Source: Sphingomonadales bacterium
GTDB lineage: Bacteria; Pseudomonadota; Alphaproteobacteria; Sphingomonadales; Sphingomonadaceae
Assembly (NCBI GenBank): GCA_012032285.1
Contig: JAAURJ010000031.1
Coordinates: 1 to 35,350 of the forward strand
Reading direction: 5' to 3'
Length of the DNA: 35,350 bases
The stretch's first letter is position 1; every line of letters starts with the position of its first letter. The position numbers and the translations under genes were made by a program. The notes below the pieces were generated by a model. The model saw only the letters and a program-made list of their open reading frames with translations. It did no database searches and was not told the origin of the DNA. Positions 17,660 to 27,081 of this stretch are shown here, one piece after another.

Positions 17660-18991
17660 TCAAACCTCTTTCACAGCAGGCGGCGTGTTGGCAAAGGCGC
17701 GAAAACGTTCAACCAACAAGATAACACCGAATGCGCCAACCAATATTGCCGGAAATATCGAAACTGTGTCAAATGCTGTTGCGGCTGCCGATGCCTTTGC
17801 CGCGAGCAGCTCCGCCGGTGGCAGGGCGGCGATACGATCTGCCCCGCCAGCCGCTTTCGCCATAGCCGCGTCATAAATTGCGCCCAGTTTTGGCAGCACA
17901 AAATATATTGCCAGCGCTCCGGCAGAAGCGATCAGGCCGATTGTCCATGCACCGCCGCGCGGATAACGCTCGGCAGCGATCGCGAGCATTGTCGGCCATA
18001 AAAAGCACACACCCATGCCCCATATGGCGGCCGCAACGATGGCCGTCGCCGGGCTAGCAGCGTGGCTGAATAGCTGCAAACCGATAAAGGACAATATACT
18101 GGAAACAAAAAGCAACCCCACAGACGAAATGCGCTTTGCAATCGGCCCAGCAAAATGGCGGCCTACAAACATGATCCCGCTGACAAATACTAGCAGCAAT
18201 ATGCCGCGCATTCCCACCAGTTCGGAAAGCGCAAAATCCACCCATTGTCCCGGTGCCAGTTCGGTCGAAGCGGTAAGGAACATGATGGCAAACCAAATCA
18301 GGAAACTCGGTCGGCGAAATATCTCTCCCACCATTTCGCCTGTGGGGACGCCCATTGCGTGACTTTCGGTTTTGGGGAAACTTTGACCCTTTAACATCGC
18401 CAGAAAAACGATAGCGGGAATAGCGACAATGAAGATCGAAATATACCAAGGCAGCTGCGCAAGACCGATGGCATAACCCGATAACCCGCCGATAATAAGA
18501 CCCGCTGGCCACCAGGCGTGGAGAACATTCATCCTGTGGGTTTTATCGTCTGGATAAAGCGCGGCGGTCATCGGATTGATTGTGCCTTCGGTAAAGCCCC
18601 AGCCAATCCCCATTAGCAGCATTCCTGTCCATATGGTGCGATACGCCCAGTCCGGCCCGACAAACTGGCCAAAGGCAGTCAAGATAACGCCCAGAAGAAA
18701 GCTCACCCCCGCGCCGACAAGAGCTAGCTTCATGCCAACCTTGTCGAGCAGCGGACTGATAATGAAGGTGGTGATAGCAAAGCCCAAAAACGCGACGCCC
18801 AGTGCAGCGCCAATCATTTCTCCTGATGCGGAGGCATTGATCGGATCAAAAACCGATGTTTTTATATCGCCCGCCAAAGCAGCGCGCATTGAAAAACTAA
18901 GCGCTGCGGCAAACAGTGCGAGCACCGCAATCGTAAAAAGGCGCGGCGCGTTATCCGGTCTTTTTACTGCCGCAAAATTTTCTTCTGTCAT
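17660..18991 (-). CDS. MFS transporter, probable sugar (rhamnose-type) permease
   Basis: A 443-residue inner-membrane protein with about 12 hydrophobic segments and the Major Facilitator layout: a cytoplasmic N-terminus, SPLLDKVGMKLAL-type loop between helices 2 and 3, and GWGFTEGTINPMTAALYP with HRMNVLHAWWPAGLIIGG in the N-terminal half. That last pattern resembles the FucP-like sugar permease branch often seen in rhamnose and fucose loci. An Ala-rich loop (about residues 385-412) separates the last helices and is unusual. A ribosome site (GGGAGAAGG) sits just before the ATG. It lies between the rhamnose mutarotase and FGE genes, so uptake of rhamnose or a small rhamnose-containing sugar is inferred. 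Confidence 0.85.
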   Translation of the reverse strand: MTEENFAAVKRPDNAPRLFTIAVLALFAAALSFSMRAALAGDIKTSVFDPINASASGEMIGAALGVAFLGFAITTFIISPLLDKVGMKLALVGAGVSFLLGVILTAFGQFVGPDWAYRTIWTGMLLMGIGWGFTEGTINPMTAALYPDDKTHRMNVLHAWWPAGLIIGGLSGYAIGLAQLPWYISIFIVAIPAIVFLAMLKGQSFPKTESHAMGVPTGEMVGEIFRRPSFLIWFAIMFLTASTELAPGQWVDFALSELVGMRGILLLVFVSGIMFVGRHFAGPIAKRISSVGLLFVSSILSFIGLQLFSHAASPATAIVAAAIWGMGVCFLWPTMLAIAAERYPRGGAWTIGLIASAGALAIYFVLPKLGAIYDAAMAKAAGGADRIAALPPAELLAAKASAAATAFDTVSIFPAILVGAFGVILLVERFRAFANTPPAVKEV

Positions 18992-19104
18992 ATTCCTTCT
19001 CCCACTTTCTTTTTCTTTTTCATCCCTAAGATCCTATGAGCAATGCTTTGCGCCAATGTTGGAGAAACCGAATGAAAAATTCAGACAATCAATGCGGAAA
19101 AAAT
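18992..19104. promoter_or_regulatory. Gap inside the minus-strand arm, possible internal promoter
   Basis: 113 AT-rich bases separate rhaM from the MFS gene, whereas the other neighbours in this arm are separated by 28 bases or fewer or overlap. A secondary promoter for the MFS/FGE pair is plausible. No clear -35/-10 pair, terminator or copy of the candidate operator is visible. Confidence 0.25.
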
Positions 19105-19488
19105 TCATGATTGCCGGGAAATTTTCGCTAGGGCTTCGGGCAATGTTGCGGCAACAGCGCCTTCATTAAAATCCATCATCTGCGGCAATAAAAAGGGAAA
19201 ATTTGTTACAGGATCAATGTCAACTTGCATGATCGGCGCCATATATTCAGACCATTTGGCATTGATGTCCGACGCCGCAAGATAGGCCTGTGTTGCCGCA
19301 ATGTCTGCGGTTTCGAAATAACCGAACAGGGTCAGTCCATGGCGAAAAATATGATATTTCTTTATCCCCGATGCATCCAGTTCTGCGTACATATCGGGCC
19401 AAAGTTCATCATGACGCCGTTGATATTCCAGTTCATATCCCGGACGGACAAACAGCACCCATGCATAAGGTTTAACGGTGTTTGACAT
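19105..19488 (-). CDS. rhaM: L-rhamnose mutarotase
   Basis: Interconverts alpha- and beta-L-rhamnose so the isomerase gets its preferred anomer. The cytoplasmic protein has 127 residues. RhaM (DUF718) motifs: YAWVLFVRPGYELEYQRRHDELWPDM, with the conserved RHDE(L/I)WP, and IKKYHIFRHGLTLFGYFE, with the catalytic-region tyrosines and histidine. The start at 19488 is chosen over a longer in-frame start at 19524: it gives the normal N-terminus and overlaps the sulfatase stop as TAATG, implying translational coupling. It belongs to the minus-strand arm. The C-terminus is slightly longer than the E. coli protein. Confidence 0.93.
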   Translation of the reverse strand: MSNTVKPYAWVLFVRPGYELEYQRRHDELWPDMYAELDASGIKKYHIFRHGLTLFGYFETADIAATQAYLAASDINAKWSEYMAPIMQVDIDPVTNFPFLLPQMMDFNEGAVAATLPEALAKISRQS

Positions 19489-20978
19489 TATTTGTTGCCC
19501 GAAACGCCAAGACTGGGTTTCCATTTTGGATCGGGGCGATGCTCTGCGGCCATGAACGCCTCTATCTGTTTTACAATTTCCGGTTTCTGCGCTGCGAGAT
19601 TATTCTTTTCCTCCAAATCTGTGCTCACATCATAAAGTTCGATTGGGCCGGTTAGCATTGGCACACGGATGGCTTTCCATTTGCCCCAACGTATGGCTTG
19701 CGCAGAACCAAATTCATAAAATTCCCAATAAAGATAATTATGCTGTGCCTGTGCGCCTTTGCCTGTCAATGTCGGCACCAGGCTCACTCCGTCCCGTGCG
19801 CCGCCGGGGGCATTGCGGATGCCTGCTAATTCCGCGGCGGTCGGCCATAGGTCGGCAAAATAGCCGATATGGTCGCTGGACAGGCCAGCAGTGACTAGCC
19901 CCGGTCCCCATGCGATGGTCGGCACGCGAATACCGCCATCTGTCAGATAGCGTTTTTCACCGCGAAATGGTCCGTTTGAGTTGAAAAACTCCGGATCGTT
20001 GCCGCCTTCGCTATGCGGGCCATTATCGGATGTGAAGATGACGATTGTGTTTTCGGCGAGGCCAAGGCGGCGCAATTCTGCCATCACAGCGCCAACGCTT
20101 TTGTCGATATGGTCGACCATTGCGGCATAACCTTTGGCGCTGTCTTTCCAAGCTTTGTTGGCATAATCGCCATAGTTTTTCATATTCATACCGTGCAGGC
20201 CAAGGCCAATCTTATCCGCTTCATTATTCGCATGGGGGCTGACCAAGGCATAATAGAGGAAAAAGGGTTTTCCGTTGGCTTTTGCCTTGCCCAGATAGTC
20301 GATCACCTCGCTGCGAAATTCATCCTCGATAAAGACGAGCCTGTCTTCAGGCTTCACCGCCCCGCTGTGAAAGCTCTGATACGCTTCGGGAGCAAGAATA
20401 ACCTTGTTGGGGAAACGGACCTTGTCACGGTTGCGCCATACCCAATCTGGGAAGTGGTTGTGCGCGTGCACCTGATTCATAAAACCATAGAAATAGTCGA
20501 AACCCTGATCATTGGGCTTACCGCTATTTCCCTCGTCACCCAGACCCCATTTGCCGATTAAAGCGGTTTGATAGCCTGCGGTTTTTAGCAGCTCGGCAAC
20601 AGTAACGTCATCATCCTTCAGCGTTTGGACCGTTTTGTCGCCATTGCCGCGCACCGTTGCATGGCCGACATGATAGCCTGTCATCAAAACAGAGCGGGAA
20701 GGGGCGCAGACTGTCGATCCGGCATAGAAACTAGTCAGTTTGATGCCTTGTGCCGCCATCCGGTCAAGATTGGGTGTGGCGATCTTTTCCTGACCAAAGG
20801 CACCAATATCGCCATAGCCCATATCATCGACCATGATCCAAATGATGTTGGGTTTCTTGGCTTTTTTCGCGGCTGTCTTCGCAATGACAGGGGCGGGTTG
20901 AGCCAACGCCGCCATAGCCAGTGATATTCCTGCCAGCATGAGTGAGGCCAAAGCTAGGGATTTTCGGATCTTTCGCAT
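19488..20978 (-). CDS. Type I sulfatase (S1 family), exported
   Basis: Hydrolyses sulfate esters in the periplasm. The 496-residue protein has a Sec signal peptide (about 1-33, RKIRKSLALASLMLAG...). The sulfatase domain starts PNIIWIMVDDMGYGDIGAFG, giving metal ligands D51 and D52. The formylglycine motif is CAPSRSVLMTG (C91), the cysteine type recognised by FGE; GKWGLG, SPHAN and FTSDNGPHSEGG supply other active-site residues. C-terminal WGKWKAIR and LYDVSTDLEEKNNL are typical of arylsulfatase-A-like S1 enzymes. The substrate is not determined; context (rhamnose catabolism, GH106, PL25-like lyase) suggests sulfated rhamnose such as Rha3S of ulvan. Good ribosome site AAGGAG 8 bases before the ATG; 14 bases after the sugar-porter gene. 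Confidence 0.94.
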   Translation of the reverse strand: MRKIRKSLALASLMLAGISLAMAALAQPAPVIAKTAAKKAKKPNIIWIMVDDMGYGDIGAFGQEKIATPNLDRMAAQGIKLTSFYAGSTVCAPSRSVLMTGYHVGHATVRGNGDKTVQTLKDDDVTVAELLKTAGYQTALIGKWGLGDEGNSGKPNDQGFDYFYGFMNQVHAHNHFPDWVWRNRDKVRFPNKVILAPEAYQSFHSGAVKPEDRLVFIEDEFRSEVIDYLGKAKANGKPFFLYYALVSPHANNEADKIGLGLHGMNMKNYGDYANKAWKDSAKGYAAMVDHIDKSVGAVMAELRRLGLAENTIVIFTSDNGPHSEGGNDPEFFNSNGPFRGEKRYLTDGGIRVPTIAWGPGLVTAGLSSDHIGYFADLWPTAAELAGIRNAPGGARDGVSLVPTLTGKGAQAQHNYLYWEFYEFGSAQAIRWGKWKAIRVPMLTGPIELYDVSTDLEEKNNLAAQKPEIVKQIEAFMAAEHRPDPKWKPSLGVSGNK

Positions 20979-20992
20979 TGGGTTGCTCCTTT

Positions 20993-22264
20993 TTATGCTG
21001 CCTTTGCTTGCCGCTCTGCATCAAGCTGCTCCAGCGATTTGCCCTCATTGCGCGGTGCCCAGATGGTACCGATAATACCGGATGCCGCTAGAAAAGCCGT
21101 CAAAATCCATGCAAGCGTTTGGTAATCGGCGCTTGCCAAAGCAGGGACAATAAATGTCCAAATGCCAAGCGCAATGCGCACCACCGCAAAGGTAAGGCCT
21201 TGTGCGGTGGCCCTGATCGCGGTGGGGAACATTTCCGCGCTCCAAAGCTGAAAAAAGCTTTGCGCTCCAAAGCCGGCGGCAAAACCCATGATGACGATAT
21301 GGATGATAGCGATTTCAAGGCTTAGGCCGAAAATAGCGGGCAAAGCCATACCGACAACCTGCATCGCCGCCGCCAAAGCAAATAATGAACGCTGGTTCAT
21401 TTTGTCGGACAACGCCATGAATACAAACAGGATGGAAACAATCCCGATGGCAAAATAAGCCGCAGGCAGCAAGGCCGCGACCCAGCGCGGCAAACCGCCC
21501 GCCGTTTCAAGAAGCAGCGGCATGAAGATGCCGTTGGTCCCGGCCCACAAATTCCATAGGCCATACATCAAGATCAGATAGACCATAGATTTGAGATATT
21601 GCGGCTGAAACAGTTTGGCCCAGTCCGACTGGCGCGGTGCGCCTGCCTCTGCAATACGCTGCGCCTTTGCTTCTTCCCACCGTTCTGATTCGGCCATTTT
21701 GGACCGCAAGAAAGTAAGCGCGATGGCAAGCACAGCAAGATGCCCGAATACCACCCGCGCCCCGATAATCCCCCAACCCATAAGGTCGATAGCGAAAAAT
21801 GCGACCAAAACCATAACCGGACCCAGATACCATAGCAGCTGCGCCACGCCCGAATGTGCGCCGCGTTTTTTGTCCGGTGCCTGCTCGGCTATCAACGACC
21901 AGCTGGCCGGAATATCCGCGCCAACCGCCAGCCCGACCAGCAGCGATCCTGTGATGATCATCCAAGGCGCAGTGGCAAAAACCAGAAAAAGCATACCAAA
22001 GGCATAGAAGAGCATATCATATTGGTAGATTTTTTTGCGGCCAAACAAATCGCAAAGCCGTCCGCCAACAAGCGCACCGACACCGGCCCCAATGCCATTG
22101 GCACTGAAAGCAGCAATAATACCAAGCAGATTGTCATCAAGACCGTATAAGGCCTTCCACAGCGCAAAGGTTGAACCCATCGCCACGATTGACCCAGCAT
22201 CGATATAATTTGCCAGGCCTGCCAATATGGTTCCCCGCCAGCCTTTTCCCTGTTGTGCGCTCAT
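20993..22264 (-). CDS. MFS transporter, sugar-porter type
   Basis: A 423-residue inner-membrane protein with 12 predicted helices. It has the loop 2-3 signature GGRLCDLFGRKKIYQYDM and helix-4/5 region GLAVGADIPASWSLIAEQAP with downstream KKRGAHSG. These fit the sugar-porter/metabolite-H+ symporter branch, and MFPTAIRATAQGL in the second half corresponds to the repeat of that signature. Ribosome site AAGGGAGAG lies about 10 bases upstream. It sits directly between lldD and the sulfatase gene in the minus-strand arm. It is probably a rhamnose/proton symporter; lactate or a desulfated oligosaccharide are alternatives. It belongs to a different MFS branch from the second transporter of the locus. 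Confidence 0.85.
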   Translation of the reverse strand: MSAQQGKGWRGTILAGLANYIDAGSIVAMGSTFALWKALYGLDDNLLGIIAAFSANGIGAGVGALVGGRLCDLFGRKKIYQYDMLFYAFGMLFLVFATAPWMIITGSLLVGLAVGADIPASWSLIAEQAPDKKRGAHSGVAQLLWYLGPVMVLVAFFAIDLMGWGIIGARVVFGHLAVLAIALTFLRSKMAESERWEEAKAQRIAEAGAPRQSDWAKLFQPQYLKSMVYLILMYGLWNLWAGTNGIFMPLLLETAGGLPRWVAALLPAAYFAIGIVSILFVFMALSDKMNQRSLFALAAAMQVVGMALPAIFGLSLEIAIIHIVIMGFAAGFGAQSFFQLWSAEMFPTAIRATAQGLTFAVVRIALGIWTFIVPALASADYQTLAWILTAFLAASGIIGTIWAPRNEGKSLEQLDAERQAKAA

Positions 22265-22292
22265 GCGATTATTCTCTCCCTTGGTAATGACT

Positions 22293-23435
22293 TTATTGGA
22301 CTAGATTTTGTGAATTTATTTCTGAAATTTTCGTGCAACCGGTCAGCGCCATTGCCACGCGCATCTCGGATTCTATCAATTGCAGCATATGCGCCACCCC
22401 GGCTTCGCCGCGTGCGCCAAGTGCATAGGCCCATGCGCGGCCCAAAAGCACAGCGTCTGCGCCCAAAGCGAGCATTCGGACAACATCCAGCCCCGAACGG
22501 ATGCCGCCATCAGCTAATAAAGTCATCTGACCGGCAAGCTTTTCGGCAATAATCGGCAACGCCTTTGCCGTGGAAGGCACGCCGTCCAATTGGCGTCCGC
22601 CGTGGTTTGAAACGACTATTGCATCAACCCCAATTTTTGCCGCCTCCTGTGCGTCATCGGCATCCATAATCCCTTTGATGATCAACGGGCCTTTCCATTG
22701 CGAGCGAATAAATTCAATGTCTTTCCAGCCGATCGACGGATCGAAATTATTGCGCATCCAGGCAAAAAAATCCTCTATACCGGTTTTGCCCTTTAACACC
22801 GGAGCAACATTGCCGAGATGATGCGGACGGCCCATCACACCGACGTCAAAAGCCCAGAACGGATTTTGCATTCCCTGCCATATACGGCGGATTTGTCCTT
22901 TCAACCCCGGCTGACCAGCCAGACCCGAATGATAGTCGCGGTAACGCGATCCGGGCACCGGCATATCAACGGTGAAAACCAAAGCCGAACATCCGGCGGC
23001 AACCGCCCTTTCCATCAAATCCCGCATAAAATTGCGGTCACGGATCATATAGAGTTGAAACCAGATTGGGTTTGCGCTTCCAGCTGCGACCTCTTCGATA
23101 GCGCAAGCAGACACGGTTGACAGTGTGAAAGGAATACCGGCGCGCTGCGCGGCGCGGGCGGCTTGAACCTCGCCGCGCCGCGCGTTCATACCGGCCAGAC
23201 CGATGGGTGCAAGCGCCAGCGGCATGGACAAATTCTGTCCCAGCAGCTGCACCGACAGGTCGATGTTCGAAACATCGCGCAGCACGCGCTGCTTTAAGAC
23301 AATATTGGCGAGATCATCGACATTGCGGCGCAGCGTGACTTCGCCATATGAACCACCGTCCATATATTCGAACAGAAATGGCGGCAAACGGCGCCTCGCC
23401 AATTCGCGGTAATCATTGACCGACGCGGCGATCAT
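22293..23435 (-). CDS. lldD: FMN-dependent L-lactate dehydrogenase (alpha-hydroxy-acid oxidase family)
   Basis: Oxidises L-lactate to pyruvate, passing electrons to the quinone pool at the membrane. The 380-residue protein is a TIM-barrel FMN enzyme. Visible are the N-terminal [26 protein letters not shown] motif [45 protein letters not shown] and catalytic [10 protein letters not shown] (H278; Arg281), then [20 protein letters not shown]. The start at 23435 is preferred to an upstream in-frame start because it matches the family N-terminus and overlaps the kinase stop as ATGA. In this locus it would consume the L-lactate released from rhamnose by the aldolase/dehydrogenase, explaining its place beside rhamnulokinase. 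Confidence 0.9.
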   Translation of the reverse strand: MIAASVNDYRELARRRLPPFLFEYMDGGSYGEVTLRRNVDDLANIVLKQRVLRDVSNIDLSVQLLGQNLSMPLALAPIGLAGMNARRGEVQAARAAQRAGIPFTLSTVSACAIEEVAAGSANPIWFQLYMIRDRNFMRDLMERAVAAGCSALVFTVDMPVPGSRYRDYHSGLAGQPGLKGQIRRIWQGMQNPFWAFDVGVMGRPHHLGNVAPVLKGKTGIEDFFAWMRNNFDPSIGWKDIEFIRSQWKGPLIIKGIMDADDAQEAAKIGVDAIVVSNHGGRQLDGVPSTAKALPIIAEKLAGQMTLLADGGIRSGLDVVRMLALGADAVLLGRAWAYALGARGEAGVAHMLQLIESEMRVAMALTGCTKISEINSQNLVQ

Positions 23436-24840
23436 GCCGCCGCCTTTTGGCCCGCAATAGCGGCGTGCCATTGACGTTTATACCCAGAAAGATCGGTATG
23501 GAGCGGTTCTACTTTTTCAAGCTGACCTGCGGGTTGAAGCGCTGGATTGATCAGGCGCAGCGCACCAAAGGCAACATCATTATGCGCGTTCGCAACAAAT
23601 ATGCTGGTATCGGGGCGCAAACGGGCAAGGGCGCGAACAAACACCTGTGCCTCCGCAAACCGGCCTTCCACTAATATGCGTTCTTTTGAACCAATAAGAT
23701 CAAGCGATTGGTCGGCAACCAGCGCTGCATATAGACAAGCCGCAGCCCGTTTTGCATACCAGTTATCGGGTTCGTTCATCCACACCCCCTTGCTATCGGG
23801 GAACGGTCCGGTGCCTTTGGCCAATGTTGGCAGCAGCATCTGACTTTTGGCAATGATTTCGGGAACAGCCGATAGCAGAGCAGGTTGATCCGGCTTTATA
23901 TCAACCCGTCTTGTATCAATCTGGATTTGTGTTTCAATCTCTCGTCCGCCCATGAAACGCGCAGAAGGAACCGGCTTTCCAAATGCGTCAATGTTGACAA
24001 GACAGTCCCGGGATTCGGGTAAGCTGGTAATATCAACCAATTCCGCTTTTTCCGGCGAGCGCATCGCTATAAACCAAGTACCGGTTGATAAAACCGTCGA
24101 TTCCTCGCCGATAATTTCAGGAAATGCGCGTGCCGCTATCAAGGCCGCATTGCTGTCATGAATGCCGCAATACACATTCGTATCGGCACGCAGTCCCGTC
24201 CGGCCAATCCATTCGGGGGTAATCGTTCCCAATACATCACTTGCTGCATAAAGCGGCGCTAAGCGGCTACTTATCCCCAATTGATTGGCCAAATTGGATG
24301 GCTTTCCGCTTAATGGGCACCAAAGATCGGTGTGGCAGCCCATGCTTGTGACCTCATTCGCCATCACACCGCACAGCCGCCAAGCCCAGAATTGCGGCCA
24401 AGGCATTATAGTGGCATTTTCGATCCATTCGGGTTCCTTCTTAATGCCATTAAAAGCTGTAGCCCCAAATTCAAACCCAATGGGAGCAGCGAGGAACCCG
24501 TAATGCCAAAAGCGTCGCGCAGCCGCGAATATGCAGACCGTGTTTCGGCGTCATAATCCTGCTCATAATCGATAGGCGCTTTGTATGACATATCGCTTTG
24601 AACAATTACGGCCGCTGCGCCGTGCCCTACCGGAAAAATTGATTCGATTTCATACTGTCCGGCAAGACTCCTTAATTTATTGCCCAACCATTGGTCGATA
24701 CCCGCAACGTCGAGATGGCGCAGATCATCAATGACAATTGTTTGATTTGCACGGGTTTCACGTGCCAGCATATTACCATGCCGGTCCCACAAAGTGACCT
24801 TGGCCAACGTCTTACCGATGTCCAGCACTGCATATGCCAT
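23432..24840 (-). CDS. rhaB: Rhamnulokinase, FGGY family (one frameshift)
   Basis: Phosphorylates L-rhamnulose to rhamnulose-1-phosphate with ATP. The actin-like FGGY fold is visible: [19 protein letters not shown] (phosphate 1), [50 protein letters not shown] (catalytic-region Asp), [12 protein letters not shown] and GGREIETQ. The first frame ends early near 24406. In the other frame the chain runs [24 protein letters not shown] if one base is restored in the four-A run at 24452-24455 (T-run on the coding strand). The repaired protein has 469 residues, normal for the family. ATG at 24840 is chosen over TTG at 24843 for its ribosome site (GGGAGAGG). First gene of the minus-strand arm, divergent from the aldolase gene. 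Confidence 0.9.
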
Positions 24841-24946
24841 CAACGCCTCTCCCCAAGCGAATTTGATCGAAAATTATCGATTATGATTGCATAAGAGCAA
24901 AAAGGCCGGTAATTGCAAGGCATAATTTCACGCCAAAGGATATATC
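24841..24946. promoter_or_regulatory. Divergent promoter/operator region between rhaB and rhaD arms
   Basis: 106 bases serve both arms of the rhamnose locus. A 14-base near-palindrome, TCGAAAATTATCGA (24867-24880, one mismatched pair), sits 27-40 bases upstream of rhaB. A related GAAAATTATCAAT occurs at 29866-29878, about 90 bases ahead of the DeoR gene. This makes it a candidate operator for that regulator. No convincing -35/-10 pair could be assigned on either strand. Confidence 0.45.
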
Positions 24947-27062
24947 ATGCTCGACATGGCACAGACTGACCTTGAGCAAAATGCCGCTATACCATTTGCA
25001 ATTCCGGATAATAGATGGTCGGATGAATCGGCGGCACGCATGACTCCGCAAGAGTTGCTTTTATACCGTTCAAATTTGCTTGGGTCCGACCTTACGGTTA
25101 CAAATTTCGGGGGCGGTAACACGTCGGCAAAACTGTCGGGTACCGATCCGCTAACCGGTGAAACTGTCGATATTCTCTGGGTGAAAGGGTCCGGCGGTGA
25201 TATAGGGTCAATGAAGCTCGATGGTTTTGCGACATTATATCAAGATCGCCTGCTTAGCCTTGAAGCGCATTATAACGGCGACGAAGACGACGACAAAATG
25301 GTCGGCTATCTTCCGCACTGCACCTTTGATTTGAACAGCCGCGCGGCGTCGATTGACACGCCCTTACACAGCTTGTTGCCGTTTGCCCATGTCGACCATG
25401 TCCATCCCGATGCAATCATTGCGTTGGCTGCGTCATCGGGCGGAGAAGAGGCGACAAAGGAGATTTGGGGTGGCCGGATTGGCTGGCTACCATGGAAACG
25501 TCCGGGCTATACTTTGGGCATAGAGTTGCGCGACTATGTCGCCGCAAACCCCGGTTTAGAAGGGGTGATGCTGGCGGGGCACGGTATTATCTGCTGGGCT
25601 GACAGTTCCAAAGCCTGTTACGATCACACGGTTGAATTGATAACCGAAGCCGCACGGTATTTGAACGCTAGACTGTCCCAAAAACCGGCGTTTGGCGGTG
25701 CGGTTGCCAAATCTCTTGAGGCATCGGCTCGCGCCGCAATGGCAGCCGGGCTTATGCCTCGCATACGCGGATTTATGACAGGCGAGCGCAGTAAGGTTGG
25801 GCATTTTCCGACGATGCAGAAACGCTTGAGTTTGTGAATAGCAAAGATTTCCTGATGCTCGCCGCTATCGGCACAAGCTGCCCGGACCATTTTTGCGGAC
25901 CAAAATTGCGCCCTTGCCGCTTGATCCTTTAAGGCTGGAGGATGACGCCTACTTGGCCGAGGCTTTGGAGGAATATCGGCAAGGCTATGCTGCCTATTAT
26001 GAACGCTGCAAACGCGGCAATTCGCCTGCTATGCGCGATGGCAACCCGGTCGTTATGCTGATTCCCGGTGTTGGTCGCATCACCTTTGCGCTGGATAAAG
26101 TAACCGCCCGGCTTGCCGGGGAATTTTACGGTAACGCCATCAATGTGATGCGCGGCGCACAGGCCATTGGAGATTATATCGGGCTTGATGAACAAGAGGC
26201 GTTCGATATCGAATATTGGCTGCTTGAAGAGGCCAAATTGCAACGGATGCCCAAGCCCAAATCGCTGGCCGGGAAAATTGCGCTGGTGACGGGCGGTGCG
26301 GGCGGTATCGGGTCTGCGACTGCGGCGCGACTGCTTGCTGACGGGGCCTGCGTCATGTTGCTTGACCGTGATGAGGATAATCTTGCCCTGGTTCATGCGG
26401 GTCTTGCCGAACGCTTTGGCAAAGATGTCGTGCGCACCGCAACCTGTGATGTGACCAGCGAGCAGCAGATAGACGCAGCATTTGCCGCTTGCGCCCGTGA
26501 ATTTGGCGGGCTTGATATTTTTGTCGCCAATGCAGGAATTGCCTCAGCCGCTTCGATCGGCGAAACGACATCGGCGTTGTGGCGGAAAAATTACGATGTC
26601 TTAGCAGAAGGCTATTTTTTAACCAGCAAAGCAGCCTTTGGCATAATGACTGCCAATAATGGCGGTTCTATCATCTTTATCGGTTCGAAAAACGGACTTG
26701 CAGCAGCAACCAATGCATCCGCTTATGCATCTGCTAAGGCGGCATCGCTGCACCTTGCCCGGTGCCTTGCACTGGAAGGAGCAGCGGTCGGTATCAGGGT
26801 CAACAGCGTTAATCCCGACGCGGTTATTCGCGGGTCGCGTATCTGGGATGGTGACTGGCGGAAAGAGCGGGCCGGAGCGCATGGCATCGACGCAGGTATC
26901 GAACTTGAGGAGCATTACCGCAACCGGTCTATGCTCAAAAAAGACGTTTTGCCGGAGGATATTGCCGAATCGGTATATTTTCTTGCAAGCGATATGTCGG
27001 CAAAATCGACCGGCAATATAATCAATGTTGATGCAGGCAACGCGCAAGCTTTTGTGCGCTGA
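24947..27062 (+). CDS. rhaD: Bifunctional rhamnulose-1-phosphate aldolase / L-lactaldehyde dehydrogenase (RhaD/RhaEW type; two frameshifts)
   Basis: Splits rhamnulose-1-phosphate to DHAP and L-lactaldehyde, then oxidises the aldehyde to L-lactate with NAD. The N-terminal class II aldolase domain (about 1-420) has NFGGGNTSAKL, VKGSGGDIGSM, metal-binding HVDHVHPDAI and LAGHGIICWADSSKACYDHT. The C-terminal SDR domain has the cofactor loop KIALVTGGAGGIGSATA, VANAG and the catalytic YASAK, ending IINVDAGNAQAF. Two breaks occur. Near 25801-25809 one missing base restores DDAETLEFVNSKDFLMLAAIG. At TTTT 25891-25894 one missing T restores PDHFLRTKIAPLPLDPLRLED. The repaired protein has about 705 residues, the normal fusion length. 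Ribosome site AAAGGA lies before the ATG. Co-transcribed with rhaI, 19 bases downstream. Confidence 0.92.
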
Positions 27063-27081
27063 TCCTGTGGAAGGGAGAGAG

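Noticed and set aside
19117-19128. A third copy of the candidate DeoR operator upstream of the second MFS gene
   Set aside because: GGGAAATTTTCG shares only a short AT-rich core, lies within the rhaM coding end and does not match the palindrome well.
25893-27062. A separate short-chain dehydrogenase gene downstream of the aldolase
   Set aside because: Its first residues continue the aldolase domain once single bases are restored at about 25805 and 25891; the repaired length matches known aldolase-dehydrogenase fusions.
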